Of a stretch of DNA of 64,000 nt, positions 38,082 to 48,638 are shown in pieces. The translations under genes were made by a program, and so were the position numbers. How positions within the stretch are numbered: the stretch's first letter is position 1; each line of letters begins with the position of its first letter. The notes under the pieces were generated by a model, which saw nothing but the letters and a program-made list of their open reading frames with translations, was not told the DNA's origin and did not search any database. This stretch comes from Pseudoduganella ginsengisoli (GTDB lineage: Bacteria; Pseudomonadota; Gammaproteobacteria; Burkholderiales; Burkholderiaceae_D), in assembly GCF_009720865.1 (NCBI RefSeq), contig NZ_WNLA01000003.1, forward strand, positions 124,001 to 188,000. Reading direction: 5' to 3'.

Positions 38082-39289
38082 ACTCTGCCACCCCGCATCA
38101 AGACCCGGTTCTCGTAATCGATCCGCAACAGAATCGCGAGTCCGACGCAGTTAATCACAATGCCCGTGCCGCCATAGCTCATCAGCGGCAACGTCAAGCC
38201 CTTGGTGGGCAGCAAGCCCAGGTTCACGCCCATGTTGATGAAAGTTTGCACGCCCAGCCACAGGCCGATACCTTTTGCCACCAGTCCGGCAAAGGTCTGG
38301 TCAATCGCAATGGCCTGGCGGCCGATATCAAAAGCGCGCTTGATCAGCCAATAGAACATGGCCACGACGATCAGCACGCCGGCCAGGCCCAGTTCCTCGC
38401 CAATCACGGCCATCAAGAAGTCCGTATGCGCTTCCGGCAGGTAGTGCAGTTTTTCCAGGCTGCCGCCCAGGCCGACGCCAAAGAATTCGCCGCGGCCAAA
38501 GGCAATCAGCGAGTGCGTCAGCTGGTAAGCCTTGTCTTGCGCATTGCCCTCTTCCCACGGATTCAGGTATGCAAACAGGCGGGCGCGCCGGAATGGCGAC
38601 AGCAAAATAATCGTCACGAAAATCGTCACCAGCATGGCGCCAATGCCGCCGAACCAGATTGCATTGATCCCGCCCAGGAACAGGATGCCCATCGCGATAC
38701 ACACGATCACGCCGAACGCGCCCAGGTCGGGTTCCAGCAGCAACAGCATGCCGACAAAGCCCACGGCCAGCGCCATCGGCATAAAGCCCTTGGTCAGCTT
38801 ATGCATGTATTCCTGCTTGCGCACCGTGTAGTCGGCCGCGTACAGCACCATCACGACTTTCATTAATTCCGATGGCTGGAAGTTGAATACTTTCAGCGTA
38901 ATCCACCGTTTGCCGCCATTGACGACAACGCCGAGGCCGGGAATAAACACCAGCATCAGCAACACCAGGGTGGCAATGAACAGATAGGGCGCCGTGCGCT
39001 GCCACGTGGCGACGGGAATCCGGAACGTAAACAGCGCGGCCAGCATGGCAATCGCGATGAAGATCGCCTGGCGCATCAGGAAGTAATTATTCTTGTACGC
39101 CGCATATTTCGGCGAATCCGGCAGCGCAATCGATGCCGAATACACCATCACCATCCCCAGCAGCATCAGGATGAGCACCACCCAGACCAGCAACTGGTCG
39201 TACTCCATCATCTTCGACGGACGCGCGCGGCTATCGATCGCCGTCGAACCGGAAGATGAACCGAAGCGGAATGGTAACTGGAACGCCAT
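38078..39289 (-). CDS. ftsW: Septal peptidoglycan glycosyltransferase FtsW (SEDS)
   Basis: A 403-residue SEDS-family membrane protein that polymerises lipid II at the septum together with FtsI. About ten membrane helices are seen. The catalytic-region loop [37 protein letters not shown] segment carries the conserved acidic residue in EAHTDF, and the C-terminal signature [16 protein letters not shown] is intact. The cytoplasmic N-terminus is about 30 residues. It lies 3 nt after murD. Confidence 0.96.
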   Translation of the reverse strand: MAFQLPFRFGSSSGSTAIDSRARPSKMMEYDQLLVWVVLILMLLGMVMVYSASIALPDSPKYAAYKNNYFLMRQAIFIAIAMLAALFTFRIPVATWQRTAPYLFIATLVLLMLVFIPGLGVVVNGGKRWITLKVFNFQPSELMKVVMVLYAADYTVRKQEYMHKLTKGFMPMALAVGFVGMLLLLEPDLGAFGVIVCIAMGILFLGGINAIWFGGIGAMLVTIFVTIILLSPFRRARLFAYLNPWEEGNAQDKAYQLTHSLIAFGRGEFFGVGLGGSLEKLHYLPEAHTDFLMAVIGEELGLAGVLIVVAMFYWLIKRAFDIGRQAIAIDQTFAGLVAKGIGLWLGVQTFINMGVNLGLLPTKGLTLPLMSYGGTGIVINCVGLAILLRIDYENRVLMRGGRV

Positions 39290-39292
39290 GGA

Positions 39293-40822
39293 TTACAGCT
39301 CCTGTCCGGCGTCCAGCGCCACGTCGCGTACGGCGTCGATAAACACCTGGGCGCGATGCGCATAGTTTTTAAACATGTCCAGGCTGGCGCACGCTGGCGA
39401 CAGCAAGACGGCGTCGCCCGGCTGCGCCAGCTTGGCGGCCAGCTTGACGGCGGCCGGCAAGTCCGTGCCGCAATCGACCATGGCGTCAGCAGCCAAGGCG
39501 CCACCCTGCTCCAGGGCAGCGCGGATAGCGGGGCCATCGCGTCCGATCAGCAGCACGGCACGCACGTAGCGCGACACGGGTTCGGCCAGCGGATCGAATT
39601 GCTGGCCCTTGCCATCACCGCCGGCAATCAGCACGAGGCGCTGGTGCGCGCCCCCAAAACTTTTACCAAGGCCATTCAATGCCGCGACAGTCGCGCCCAC
39701 GTTGGTGCCCTTGGAATCGTCGTAATACTCGACTTCGTTAATCGCGCCAATCAGCTCCACGCGGTGCGGTTCGCCTTTGTATTCGCGCAAACCGTGCAAC
39801 AGCGGCGCGAATGGCAAGCCGATCGCGCGGCACAGCGCCAGCGACGCCAGCGCGTTCGACGCGTTGTGCAAGCCGCGGATTTGCAGCGCATCGGACGGCA
39901 TCAAGTTCTTGATCGACGTCGGTACTTCCGGGGCAGGTTCATTCTTGCGGCGCTTTTTCGGTTCCGCATCGTCATCCGGCACGGCCGTGGCCAGCCACGT
40001 CACATTGCGTTCGTTGTGCAAACCAAAACTGCCGGCTTCCAGCGGCTCATTCAAGCCAAACGTCACGTTCTTGCCAACCGGGTCGGCCATCGCCATGACG
40101 GCGGCATCGTCGCGGTTCAATACGCGCACGGTGTCCAGCCCGAAGATGCGGGATTTATCCATCGCGTACGCATCCATCGAACCGTGCCAGTCCAAATGGT
40201 CTTGCGTGACGTTCAAGACCGTGGCCGCGTGCGCATTCAGGCTGTACGTCGTGTGCAGCTGGAAGCTGGACAATTCCAGCACCCACGCCTGCGGCAATTC
40301 GTCCGCATCAATGACTTCGCGCAGCACATCGAGCGCCGCCGGCGAGATATTGCCTGCCACGCGGGCTGTCAGCCCGGCGCGCTGGATCAACTGGCCCGTC
40401 AGGCTCGTCACCGTGGTCTTGCCATTGGTGCCCGTGATAGCCACGACTTTCGGGTCGTAGCCATTGGCGGCCTTCAACGCGGCCAGCGCCTGCGCGAACA
40501 ACTCGATTTCCCCCCACAGCGGGATTTTTGCTGCCGTGGTGGCGGAAACGATATCGGCCAAATCGCCATTGGGCGACAGGCCCGGGCTGGTGACCGCGAA
40601 GTCCATACCGAACAACAGTTCCATGTTCAGCGGGCCGGATACGAATTCCGCCTGCGGAATCGCTTCCTTCAGCGCGGCCAGGCGGGCGCCCACGGCGCTT
40701 TCCGCGCGCGTATCGGCCACGCGCACGTGGGCGCCCTGGCGTGCCAGCCAAAGCGCAATCGCCAGGCCCGATTCCCCCAGGCCCAGCACCAGTGCTTTCT
40801 TACCGTCGTAGAGTTTGTCCAT
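39293..40822 (-). CDS. murD: UDP-N-acetylmuramoylalanine--D-glutamate ligase
   Basis: A 509-residue Mur ligase that adds D-Glu. It starts [19 protein letters not shown], has the P-loop [14 protein letters not shown], the central [12 protein letters not shown], and the C-terminal [19 protein letters not shown]. It is longer than E. coli MurD (438) because of a charged insert around residues 285-310 ([15 protein letters not shown]) between the central and C-terminal parts. The insert lies outside recognised catalytic motifs. Confidence 0.96.
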   Translation of the reverse strand: MDKLYDGKKALVLGLGESGLAIALWLARQGAHVRVADTRAESAVGARLAALKEAIPQAEFVSGPLNMELLFGMDFAVTSPGLSPNGDLADIVSATTAAKIPLWGEIELFAQALAALKAANGYDPKVVAITGTNGKTTVTSLTGQLIQRAGLTARVAGNISPAALDVLREVIDADELPQAWVLELSSFQLHTTYSLNAHAATVLNVTQDHLDWHGSMDAYAMDKSRIFGLDTVRVLNRDDAAVMAMADPVGKNVTFGLNEPLEAGSFGLHNERNVTWLATAVPDDDAEPKKRRKNEPAPEVPTSIKNLMPSDALQIRGLHNASNALASLALCRAIGLPFAPLLHGLREYKGEPHRVELIGAINEVEYYDDSKGTNVGATVAALNGLGKSFGGAHQRLVLIAGGDGKGQQFDPLAEPVSRYVRAVLLIGRDGPAIRAALEQGGALAADAMVDCGTDLPAAVKLAAKLAQPGDAVLLSPACASLDMFKNYAHRAQVFIDAVRDVALDAGQEL

Positions 40823-40825
40823 AAA

Positions 40826-41995
40826 TTAACGGAGCTTCAGCGTCGACAAACCAAACAGCACCAGCATCATCGTGACGATCCAGAAACGCACGACAACCTG
40901 GGTTTCTTTCCAGCCTTTTTGTTCAAAGTGGTGGTGCAATGGCGCCATCAGGAATACGCGGCGGCCGGTGCCATAGCGTTTCTTCGTGTACTTGAACCAG
41001 CCCACCTGGATGATGACGGACACGGTTTCCGCGACAAACACGCCGCCCATGATGAACAGCACGATTTCCTGGCGCACGATGACGGCAATGGTGCCCAGCG
41101 CGCCGCCCAGTGCCAGCGCACCAACGTCGCCCATGAACACTTGTGCAGGGTGCGTGTTGTACCAAAGGAAGGCCAAGCCTGCACCAGCCAGCGCGCCGCA
41201 GAAGATGATCAATTCACCGGCGCCAGGGATGTAGGGAATGAACAGGTATTTTGAATATACGGAGCTGCCGGTCAGGTAGGCAAACAGGCCCAACGCGGAA
41301 CCCACCATCACGGTCGGCATGATCGCCAGGCCATCGAGGCCGTCCGTAAAATTCACGGCATTCGACGAACCCACGATGACGCAATACGTCAGCGCGATAA
41401 AGCCCCACACGCCCAGCGGGTAGCTGATGGTCTTGAAGAACGGGACGATCAAGTCGGCCTTGGGCGGCAAGTCCATCGAAAAGCCCGACTGCACCCACTG
41501 GAAGAACAGTTCAAACACCTTGGCCGGCGTTGGCGCCGACACGGAAAACGCCAGGTACAAGGCGGCGCCGATACCCACCAGCGATTGCCAGAAATACTTT
41601 TCAGCGGAGCGCATGCCTTCGGGATCCTGGCGCACCACCTTGCGGTAATCATCGACCCAGCCGACAGCGCCAAAGCCCAGCGTCACGACCATGACCGGCC
41701 AGATCAAGCGGTTCGACCAGTCGCACCACAGCAAGGTCGACGTGCCGATCGCAATCAAGACCAGCACGCCGCCCATGGTCGGCGTGCCGTGTTTTTTCAA
41801 GTGAGTCTGCGGACCATCGGTACGCACGGCCTGGCCGTACTTCATCGCGGTCAGCTTGCGGATCACAGCCGGACCTGCCCAAAGACCGATCACCAGCGAG
41901 GTGATGGTCGCGAACACTGCGCGCGCCGTGATGAAGTTGAACACGCGCAGAGGACCGAAAACGTCCTGGTACTGTTGTGCGAGCCAGAGCAGCAT
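40826..41995 (-). CDS. mraY: Phospho-N-acetylmuramoyl-pentapeptide transferase
   Basis: A 389-residue polytopic enzyme that attaches the muramyl-pentapeptide to undecaprenyl phosphate, forming lipid I. About ten membrane helices are present. Catalytic loops include [45 protein letters not shown] and the histidine motif [12 protein letters not shown]. It lies 2 nt from murF and 3 nt from murD. Confidence 0.97.
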   Translation of the reverse strand: MLLWLAQQYQDVFGPLRVFNFITARAVFATITSLVIGLWAGPAVIRKLTAMKYGQAVRTDGPQTHLKKHGTPTMGGVLVLIAIGTSTLLWCDWSNRLIWPVMVVTLGFGAVGWVDDYRKVVRQDPEGMRSAEKYFWQSLVGIGAALYLAFSVSAPTPAKVFELFFQWVQSGFSMDLPPKADLIVPFFKTISYPLGVWGFIALTYCVIVGSSNAVNFTDGLDGLAIMPTVMVGSALGLFAYLTGSSVYSKYLFIPYIPGAGELIIFCGALAGAGLAFLWYNTHPAQVFMGDVGALALGGALGTIAVIVRQEIVLFIMGGVFVAETVSVIIQVGWFKYTKKRYGTGRRVFLMAPLHHHFEQKGWKETQVVVRFWIVTMMLVLFGLSTLKLR

Positions 41996-41997
41996 GA

Positions 41998-43383
41998 TTA
42001 GTGTGTTTCCTTTGTAGCTTGTTGTTGCCCAATCAAATGCTGCACGGCCCGTTCCATTTTCATGAAACGGGAGCCCTTGATTAATACAGTTGCATCCGGC
42101 GTTACTGCCACGTTCAGCGCGGACAGCAGTGAGTCGAATTCTTCAAAGTGCTGTACGCCATGTACCGTGCCCATATGGCGTGCCAGCTCTCCAGTGACGA
42201 GCACATGCTCGATACCCTTGGCAGCGGCATAGGCGGCAATCTCTTCGTGGAATTCGCGGCCCTGCGCGCCCACTTCGCCCATGTCGCCCAACGCCAGCAC
42301 ACGAGGGGCTGGCGCTTGCGCCAGCACGTCGATGGCCGCCCGGACGGAATCCGGGTTGGCGTTGTACGTGTCGTCAATCACCACCGCGCCATTGGCGGCA
42401 GCCTTCTTTTGCAAGCGGCCTGCGACCGGCGCGAAGTGGTCCAGGCCCTGCTTGATGTGTTCCAGTGCGATGCCCGCCGCGTACGTGCACGCGATGGCGG
42501 CCAGCGCATTCAAGACGTTGTGTTCACCGGCGGCCTGCAAACCGACGTAGAACTGGTCCAGGTCACCGCCGTCTTTCTTAATAGAGACGAACATTTGGCT
42601 GCCGAAGTCGCCGGCGCGGTGCGAGCACGACACGTCCGCTTCCTTGTTCAAGCCAAACGTCAGCGTGCGGCGGCCGGCCGCCAGCTCTTCCCATACGTAG
42701 GTATAGTCATCGTGGCGCGGGAACACGGCCACGCCGTCTTTCGGCAACGCGGCCAGTACCGCCCCGTTCTCACGGGCCACGGCTTCCACCGTATGCATGA
42801 ATTCCTGGTGTTCACGCTGCGCGTTATTGACCAGTGCAATCGTCGGCTGCGCAATGGCGGCCAGGCGGCCGATTTCACCGGGATGGTTCATGCCCATCTC
42901 GATCACGGCCGACTGGTGTTGCCCCGCCATGCGGAACAGCGTCAGCGGCACGCCGATTTCATTGTTCAAATTGCCGCGCGTGGCCAGGCGGCCTTCATCG
43001 CCATGGGCTGCCGCCAGGATGGCGGAAATCATTTCTTTTACTGTCGTCTTGCCATTGCTTCCCGTGACGCCGATGACGGGCACCGTAAAGTGGTGGCGCC
43101 ACCAGTTGGCGATGCGGCCCAGCGCGTGCAGGGTATCCGGCACGATCAAAGCCGGCAGCGCAAAGCCTTCCGGCACATGTTCCGCCACCACAGCCACGGC
43201 GCCTTTATCGGCACACTGCGCGAGGAAGTCGTGCGCATCGAAGGTCTCGCCTTTCAGCGCGACAAACAGCGAACCGGCAGCAATGGTACGCGTGTCCGTC
43301 GAGACACCTTCAAAAGCACAATCGGCGCCATTCAAAACGGCGCCTGGAATAGCTGGCAACAGCTGGCTTAATTTAGCGCGCAT
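41998..43383 (-). CDS. murF: UDP-MurNAc-tripeptide--D-Ala-D-Ala ligase
   Basis: A 461-residue Mur ligase that adds the D-Ala-D-Ala dipeptide made by Ddl. Motifs are the N-terminal [21 protein letters not shown], the P-loop [41 protein letters not shown] and [16 protein letters not shown]. The ATG overlaps the murE stop (TGATG). It lies immediately upstream of mraY. Confidence 0.97.
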   Translation of the reverse strand: MRAKLSQLLPAIPGAVLNGADCAFEGVSTDTRTIAAGSLFVALKGETFDAHDFLAQCADKGAVAVVAEHVPEGFALPALIVPDTLHALGRIANWWRHHFTVPVIGVTGSNGKTTVKEMISAILAAAHGDEGRLATRGNLNNEIGVPLTLFRMAGQHQSAVIEMGMNHPGEIGRLAAIAQPTIALVNNAQREHQEFMHTVEAVARENGAVLAALPKDGVAVFPRHDDYTYVWEELAAGRRTLTFGLNKEADVSCSHRAGDFGSQMFVSIKKDGGDLDQFYVGLQAAGEHNVLNALAAIACTYAAGIALEHIKQGLDHFAPVAGRLQKKAAANGAVVIDDTYNANPDSVRAAIDVLAQAPAPRVLALGDMGEVGAQGREFHEEIAAYAAAKGIEHVLVTGELARHMGTVHGVQHFEEFDSLLSALNVAVTPDATVLIKGSRFMKMERAVQHLIGQQQATKETH

Positions 43384-44927
43384 CAGTTCGGCCTCATCAT
43401 GGTCAGCCGCGCACTCAATGCCAGTTGCGCGTGGTCCGCATCGGAAAACGGCATCTTGCGGCCTTTGATTTCCTGGTACGGCTCATGGCCTTTACCGGCC
43501 AGCAAAATCACATCTTGCTTGCCCGCGTGCTTGACGGCGGACAGGATGGCGGCCGCGCGGTCTTCCACCGTCTGGAATACTGATTGAGGGTGGTTCGCAT
43601 CCATGCCGGCCACGATTTGCGCAATGATTGCATGCGGATCTTCGCTGCGCGGGTTGTCGCTGGTGACCAGCACATGGTCGGCTGCCTGCGAAATCCTGCC
43701 CATTTGCGGACGCTTGCCCGGGTCGCGGTCGCCGCCGCAGCCAAACACGCACCACAGCTGGCCGCTGCGCTCCTGCGCCACAATGCGCAGCGTCGACAGG
43801 GTTTTTTCCAGCGCATCGGGCGTGTGCGCATAGTCGATGACGACCAGCGGTGCTTCGGCGCCGCCCATTTGCTGCATGCGGCCTGGCGCCGGTTCGATGG
43901 CTTCGATGGCGGCCACGGCTTCGCGCAATGGCGTGCCTTTTGCCAGCAGCGCGCCCAGTACGGCCAGCGCATTGCTGATATTGAACTGGCCCACCAGATG
44001 CGTGCGCACGTGCGCCTGGCCTTGCGGGCAATCCAGGTTGAATTCCGTACCGGCGCTGCGGGTGCGCACTTGCGTGGCGCGCAGCATGGCGACGTTGGCA
44101 ATGGCGGGGCGCGCCGCTTCTTCCTGCAACGTGTAGCCCATGACGGCAATCTCGCCTGCCGCCGCGCGGGCCGACAGGCGTTCGATGATGCGCAAGCCCG
44201 CCACATCGTCCAGGTTGACGACGGCGGTTTTCAGGCCCGGCCAGTCGAACAGCTTCATTTTGGCCGCTTCATACGCTTCCATGCTGCCGTGATGGTCGAG
44301 GTGGTCGCGCGTCAAATTCGTAAACAGCGCCGTATCGAAATGCATGCCATCGGTGCGGCCCAGGTCCAGCGCAATCGACGTGACTTCAATAGCCAATGCC
44401 TGCGCGCCCGCGTCGCGGCTTTCCGCCAGCTTTTGCGCCAGCAATACGGCGTCCGGCGTCGTGTAGCCGGTCGGATCGAAATCCGGTTCGCCGCGCGTGC
44501 GGAACATGCCGACACCCAAGGTACCGATGACGGCAGTCTGCTGGCCCAGGCGGCTCAAGGTCTGGCCCAGCCACACGGCGCACGATGTTTTACCGTTGGT
44601 GCCCGTCACGGCCACGGAATACATGGCGCGGTCCGGCGTATCATAAAATGCGTGCGCGATCGGCCCGGACTGGCGCTTCAAGTCCGCCACTTCCAGGTGC
44701 GGCACGTTCCATGCTGTGTCCCACTGGGCGCCCTCTGCTTCCAGCACGACAGCGGCAGCGCCCTGCGCCACGGCCGATGCGATATAGCTGCGGCCATCCT
44801 TGCCATCGCCCGGATAGGCGAAAAACACATCGCCCGCTTTGACGCGGCGCGAGTCCGACACAAGCTGGCCTTTGCCACCATGCTGTTTGATCCAGTTGCT
44901 GATTTCTGTTGCGTTCATGTTCTGCAT
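43383..44927 (-). CDS. murE: UDP-MurNAc-dipeptide--meso-diaminopimelate ligase
   Basis: A 514-residue Mur ligase that adds the third residue of the stem peptide. The P-loop is GTNGKTSCAVWL, the central motif DHLDHHGSMEAYEAAK, and the specificity motif DNPRSEDP matches the DNPR signature of enzymes that use meso-diaminopimelate, as expected for a Gram-negative. The start codon overlaps the ftsI stop (TAATG). An in-frame ATG at residue 4 is an alternative start. Confidence 0.97.
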   Translation of the reverse strand: MQNMNATEISNWIKQHGGKGQLVSDSRRVKAGDVFFAYPGDGKDGRSYIASAVAQGAAAVVLEAEGAQWDTAWNVPHLEVADLKRQSGPIAHAFYDTPDRAMYSVAVTGTNGKTSCAVWLGQTLSRLGQQTAVIGTLGVGMFRTRGEPDFDPTGYTTPDAVLLAQKLAESRDAGAQALAIEVTSIALDLGRTDGMHFDTALFTNLTRDHLDHHGSMEAYEAAKMKLFDWPGLKTAVVNLDDVAGLRIIERLSARAAAGEIAVMGYTLQEEAARPAIANVAMLRATQVRTRSAGTEFNLDCPQGQAHVRTHLVGQFNISNALAVLGALLAKGTPLREAVAAIEAIEPAPGRMQQMGGAEAPLVVIDYAHTPDALEKTLSTLRIVAQERSGQLWCVFGCGGDRDPGKRPQMGRISQAADHVLVTSDNPRSEDPHAIIAQIVAGMDANHPQSVFQTVEDRAAAILSAVKHAGKQDVILLAGKGHEPYQEIKGRKMPFSDADHAQLALSARLTMMRPN

Positions 44928-46768
44928 TACATGGCCTCCGGTCCGCTATCGGCTGGCACCACAATTTCCGTCACGTTCGAATCGGGCGGCACGTTTTTCG
45001 AACGCAGCGCGTTGGCGGCAACGGCGGCAAACGTCGGCGCGGCTACCTGGCCGCCAAAGTGGCCGCCCTGGGTCGGTTCATCGATCATGACGGCAATAAC
45101 GAAACGGGGATTCGACATCGGCACCATGCCGGCAAACGAACCAATGTATTTACGGGGCATCGCATAGCGGCCATTGACCACCTTGTACGCGGTCCCGGTC
45201 TTGCCGCCCGCGCGGTAGCCTGCAATCTGTGCCTGCTTGGCCGTGCCATCCTTGCCGGACACCACGGTCTCCAGCATTTCACGCATCTGGCGCGCCGTTT
45301 GCGGCTTGATCACTTGCGTGCCGACAGGCGGCGTCGTGACCTTCTGGAACGACAGCGGGATGATGTCGCCATCGCGGGCAAAGATCAGGTACGCGCGCGC
45401 CAGCTGGATCAGCGACACGGAAATACCATTACCGTAGCTCATCGTGGCCTGCTCGATCGGACGCCACGATTTATACGGACGCACGCGGCCTGCCTGCGCG
45501 CCGGGGAAGCCCCACTTCGGCTGCTGGCCGAAGCCGACTTTCGTGAACATTTCCCACATCTCTTGCGCCGGCATCGACAGCGCGATTTTCGACGTGCCGA
45601 TATTGGACGACATCTCGATAATCTGCTGCACGTTGATGACGCCGTGCCCTTTGGTATCGCTGATGGTGCGGTCCAGGATCGTGTACTTGCCCGCGCCCGT
45701 GTCAATATACGTGGAAGGCTTGTAGCGGCCCGTGTCCAGCCCCAGCGCCACCGTAAACGGCTTCAGCGTCGAACCCGGTTCGAACGTATCGGTAATCACG
45801 TGGTTGCGCAGCACTTCGCGGTCCGCGCCGCGCAGCGTACGCGCTTCCTTCGGCTCGAACGTCGGATAGTTGGCCAGCGCCAGCACTTCCCCCGTATGCA
45901 CATCCAGCACGATGGCGGCGCCGGCTTTCGCCTTGAATTTTTCCACGGCGTTTTTCACTTGCGAAAACGCGATGTACTGGATCTTGCTGTCCAGCGACAG
46001 GATCAAGTCCTTGCCTTCGTGCGGTTCATTGATGGTGCCCGCATCTTCGACAATGTGGCCCAGGCGGTCGACAATGACGCGGCGGCTGCCCGGTTTCCCT
46101 TTCAGCCACGCTTCCTGCGCCTTTTCCATGCCTTCCTGACCCACGTCTTCCAGGTCATTGAAGCCGATCACGTGCGACACCACCCCGCCCTGCGGGTAAT
46201 AGCGCTTGTATTCCTTGCGCATTTCAATGCCGTCCATCTTCAGCGCCGTGATCTGGTGCGCGACATCCATTTCCACCTGCCGCTTGAGGTACATCAGCAC
46301 CTGCTTGTCTTTCTCTTTGTCGTCCGGCTTACGCTTGGCATCGACTTGCGCCTGCTTGGTTTCCAGCTTGTCGCGCAATTCGCCTTCCGTCATGTCCAGC
46401 AACGCGGCCAGGGCGCGCAGTTTTTCCGCAGGCTCTTTCAGCAGTTCGCTCGGCACACCCCATACGCCGCGCACTTCGGCTGACGAAGCCAGCACCTGGT
46501 TATCGCGGTCGCGGATATTGCCGCGCGTGGCCGGCAATTCCAAGGTACGGCCATAGCGCAATTCCCCCTGATCCTGCAGGAACTGGGTCGACAAGCCTTG
46601 CAGCCAGATGGCGCGGATACCCAATGCGGCAAACGCGGCAAACAACGCAAACAGGACGACGCGCGAACGCCATGGCGGCAGGCTCACTGCCAGCATGGGG
46701 CTCTTGGAAAATTGCACGCCCTTGGAACGGGCCACGCGCGCGCTGTTTGCTCCACCGTTACGCATCAT
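44927..46768 (-). CDS. ftsI: Septal transpeptidase FtsI (PBP3)
   Basis: A 613-residue class B penicillin-binding protein that crosslinks septal peptidoglycan. One membrane anchor (VVLFALFAAFAALGIRAIW) is followed by the pedestal domain (RGNIRDRDNQVLA) and the transpeptidase domain with SxxK in EPGSTLKPF, SxN in EMSSNIGTSK and KTG in GGKTGTAYK. The N-terminus has about 35 residues before the anchor. Its ATG overlaps the ftsL stop. Confidence 0.97.
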   Translation of the reverse strand: MMRNGGANSARVARSKGVQFSKSPMLAVSLPPWRSRVVLFALFAAFAALGIRAIWLQGLSTQFLQDQGELRYGRTLELPATRGNIRDRDNQVLASSAEVRGVWGVPSELLKEPAEKLRALAALLDMTEGELRDKLETKQAQVDAKRKPDDKEKDKQVLMYLKRQVEMDVAHQITALKMDGIEMRKEYKRYYPQGGVVSHVIGFNDLEDVGQEGMEKAQEAWLKGKPGSRRVIVDRLGHIVEDAGTINEPHEGKDLILSLDSKIQYIAFSQVKNAVEKFKAKAGAAIVLDVHTGEVLALANYPTFEPKEARTLRGADREVLRNHVITDTFEPGSTLKPFTVALGLDTGRYKPSTYIDTGAGKYTILDRTISDTKGHGVINVQQIIEMSSNIGTSKIALSMPAQEMWEMFTKVGFGQQPKWGFPGAQAGRVRPYKSWRPIEQATMSYGNGISVSLIQLARAYLIFARDGDIIPLSFQKVTTPPVGTQVIKPQTARQMREMLETVVSGKDGTAKQAQIAGYRAGGKTGTAYKVVNGRYAMPRKYIGSFAGMVPMSNPRFVIAVMIDEPTQGGHFGGQVAAPTFAAVAANALRSKNVPPDSNVTEIVVPADSGPEAM

Positions 46769-47037
46769 TGCTCGCCTTCCGTCAGGTATTGCGTACGGTT
46801 GGCCGTCAGCTGCGTCATGTTCAAATCACGGCGGGCGATTTCTTCGATACGGGCGTGCTTGCCCAGCGTGGACTGGTCCAGCTGCAATTGCGACCAGTCG
46901 ACGTCGAGCTGGCGCGCCTGGCGCTGCGCGCGCTCCAGATCAATGAACAAATGGCGTGCCTGGTATTGCGCATTGACCAGCGACAGTGCGCAACCGACCA
47001 GCAGGGCTGCCAAGACAGCGTTGACCTTGAAACTCAT
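46765..47037 (-). CDS. ftsL: Divisome protein FtsL
   Basis: A 90-residue bitopic protein. One membrane helix ([17 protein letters not shown]) is followed by a leucine-zipper-like periplasmic coiled coil ([23 protein letters not shown]) that pairs with FtsB, and the C-terminal [15 protein letters not shown]. It is part of the FtsQLB complex that activates FtsWI. It is overlapped on both sides: its ATG with the rsmH stop and its stop with the ftsI ATG. Confidence 0.94.
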   Translation of the reverse strand: MSFKVNAVLAALLVGCALSLVNAQYQARHLFIDLERAQRQARQLDVDWSQLQLDQSTLGKHARIEEIARRDLNMTQLTANRTQYLTEGEQ

Positions 47038-47990
47038 GCGGCGCCTCCCAGCCGGCGGGCCACGCGCATGACAGCCGAGCGGGCACGCGGATTGGCTTCC
47101 ACCTCGGCATCCGATGGCTTGATTTTCGCCAGCAGCTTCAATTCCGGCTGCGGCAAGTCGACCGCGCGGATCGGCAGGCGGCGGTCCGGCTGCGGCACGT
47201 TGGCCTTGCTGGCAAAGAAGCGCTTGACCATGCGGTCTTCCAGCGAGTGGAAGCTGATGATGGCTAAAATGCCGCCGGGCGCCACGCAGTCGTACGCGTG
47301 GCTTAAACCGGCCTCAAGGTCTTCGAGCTCTTTGTTGATGTAGATCCGTATAGCCTGAAAAGTCCGGGTGGCCGGGTCTTTGCCTTTTTCACGGGTTTTG
47401 ACCGCCCCTGCCACGATACCGGCAAGCTGCCGTGTGGTTGAAATCGGCTCGATTTCTCGGCGAGCAACAATCGCCTTTGCAATCTGAAAAGCAAACCGCT
47501 CTTCGCCATAATCCCTGATCACCTTTTCCAAAGTTTCGACGGATTCCATCGCCAGCCATTCGGCAGCCGACTGGCCGCGCGTGGTATCCATGCGCATGTC
47601 CAGCGGACCATCGTTGCGGAAGCTGAAACCACGCGCGGCATCATCCACTTGCGGCGAGGAAATGCCGAGGTCCAGCAAAATGCCATCGACCTTGCCGATG
47701 CCCCGCTCCGCCAGCGCGTCCGCCATGGTGGCGAAACTGTCGTGCACGATGGTAAAGCGGGGGTCTTGGATTTGTTCGGCCGTGGCAATGGCTTGCGGAT
47801 CTTTATCGAACGCAATCAACCGTGCCTGGGGACCCAGGCGGGACAGAATCAGGCGCGTGTGGCCGCCTCGGCCAAACGTGCCATCTATATAAATACCGTT
47901 GGCGCGGTCGCCGCTCAGTTCGAGCGCATCGACCGCTTCATCTAACAGCACCGTACGATGCTGGAATGCTGGCACCGCAGTAATCGTCAT
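47034..47990 (-). CDS. rsmH: 16S rRNA (cytosine-1402-N4)-methyltransferase
   Basis: A 318-residue SAM-dependent enzyme (formerly MraW) that modifies C1402 in the ribosome decoding site. It begins [13 protein letters not shown], has the SAM motif [18 protein letters not shown], and [27 protein letters not shown] and ALRGIFFHSLEDR-like (here [16 protein letters not shown]) motifs. The frame extends to 48092, but the ATG at 47990 matches the family start, 10 nt after mraZ. The extra upstream codons would overlap mraZ. Confidence 0.95.
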   Translation of the reverse strand: MTITAVPAFQHRTVLLDEAVDALELSGDRANGIYIDGTFGRGGHTRLILSRLGPQARLIAFDKDPQAIATAEQIQDPRFTIVHDSFATMADALAERGIGKVDGILLDLGISSPQVDDAARGFSFRNDGPLDMRMDTTRGQSAAEWLAMESVETLEKVIRDYGEERFAFQIAKAIVARREIEPISTTRQLAGIVAGAVKTREKGKDPATRTFQAIRIYINKELEDLEAGLSHAYDCVAPGGILAIISFHSLEDRMVKRFFASKANVPQPDRRLPIRAVDLPQPELKLLAKIKPSDAEVEANPRARSAVMRVARRLGGAA

Positions 47991-48000
47991 TGAGCGGGCC

Positions 48001-48429
48001 TTAGAAAGAAAAATCCGACAGGGCATCGGGCATACCTGCCTCGATGGTTTGCGCTTCGTTATCGGCGCGCTTGGCCGGATCCCAGATTTCAAAGTGAGTC
48101 ATCATGCCGGACAGGATCACGTCGCGGCCCAGGCCCACTGCGTCGCGCAATTCAGGCGCAACCAAAATGCGGCCGGCGGAATCCATTTCCACGTCCACCG
48201 CATTGCCCAACAAAATGCGCTGCCAGCCACGGGCCGACATCGGCCAGGCTGCGATCTGGTCGCGCTTGGCTTCCCAAACATGGCGTGGATACATCAGCAG
48301 GCAACCGTCCGGGTGCTTGGTAAGCGTGAGGCGGCCTTCGCACTGGAGTGCCAGTGCGTCACGATGCCGGGCAGGAATAGACATCCTGCCTTTCGCATCG
48401 AGAGTGATCGCGGAAGCGCCTTGAAACAC
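48001..48429 (-). CDS. mraZ: Transcriptional regulator MraZ
   Basis: A 142-residue double SpoVT/AbrB-fold DNA-binding protein that represses its own dcw operon in E. coli. The two repeats carry [21 protein letters not shown] and [19 protein letters not shown]. The frame is open to 48480, but MraZ proteins normally start at FQGA, and the GTG at 48429 has an AAAGG site; I use that. Its candidate binding boxes lie 52-101 nt upstream of the start. Confidence 0.94.
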   Translation of the reverse strand: MFQGASAITLDAKGRMSIPARHRDALALQCEGRLTLTKHPDGCLLMYPRHVWEAKRDQIAAWPMSARGWQRILLGNAVDVEMDSAGRILVAPELRDAVGLGRDVILSGMMTHFEIWDPAKRADNEAQTIEAGMPDALSDFSF

Positions 48430-48480
48430 GGTTGACCTTTGATGACCTGAGAATTCGTTGAGCCGATGTGCATGGCGCAA

Positions 48481-48530
48481 ATCTCGCCAAAAAATCCCAC
48501 AAAACTACACTTTTTCACACAGTTGACCAC
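48481..48530 (-). promoter_or_regulatory. MraZ boxes: direct repeats with exact 10-bp period
   Basis: On the minus strand four GTG-headed decamers follow one another without gaps: GTGGTCAACT, GTGTGAAAAA, GTGTAGTTTT and GTGGGATTTT (48491-48530). A degenerate fifth (TTGGCGAGAT) follows. E. coli MraZ binds TGGGN repeats spaced to the same 10-bp period upstream of mraZ, so this is very probably the autoregulatory operator. Confidence 0.8.
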
Positions 48531-48551
48531 TTTAGAGGATGGCAAGATAGT
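48523..48551 (+). promoter_or_regulatory. Mirror-image divergent promoter
   Basis: On the plus strand TTGACC (48523-48528) and GATAGT (48546-48551) are also 17 nt apart. The two -35 boxes are the arms of a perfect inverted repeat TTGACCAC-N19-GTGGTCAA. It points to the short ORF at 48588. Confidence 0.5.
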
Positions 48552-48557
48552 GGTCAA
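48529..48557 (-). promoter_or_regulatory. dcw/mraZ promoter
   Basis: Minus-strand TTGACC (48552-48557) and TAAAGT (48529-48534) are separated by exactly 17 nt. The -10 runs into the first MraZ box, as expected for repression. Confidence 0.75.
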
Positions 48558-48587
48558 GCGCTTTCCAATCGGAAAAAAGGAGAAATT

Positions 48588-48638
48588 ATGAATGAAATTA
48601 AGGACTTAGCGCCGACACCTGAACCTGCGTCGAATTAA
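48588..48638 (+). CDS. Candidate 16-codon small protein divergent from mraZ
   Basis: MNEIKDLAPTPEPASN, then TAA. An excellent ribosome site, AAAAAAGGAG, lies 5 nt before the ATG, and a promoter-like sequence ends 36 nt upstream, so leader, ribosome site and ORF are in order. It has no known family and could be a small protein, a leader peptide or chance. Any regulation by MraZ would be through the shared inverted repeat. Confidence 0.35.
   Translation: MNEIKDLAPTPEPASN

Noticed and set aside
44927..46768. Possible missing PASTA domains in FtsI
   Set aside because: Proteobacterial FtsI normally lacks PASTA domains, so nothing is missing.
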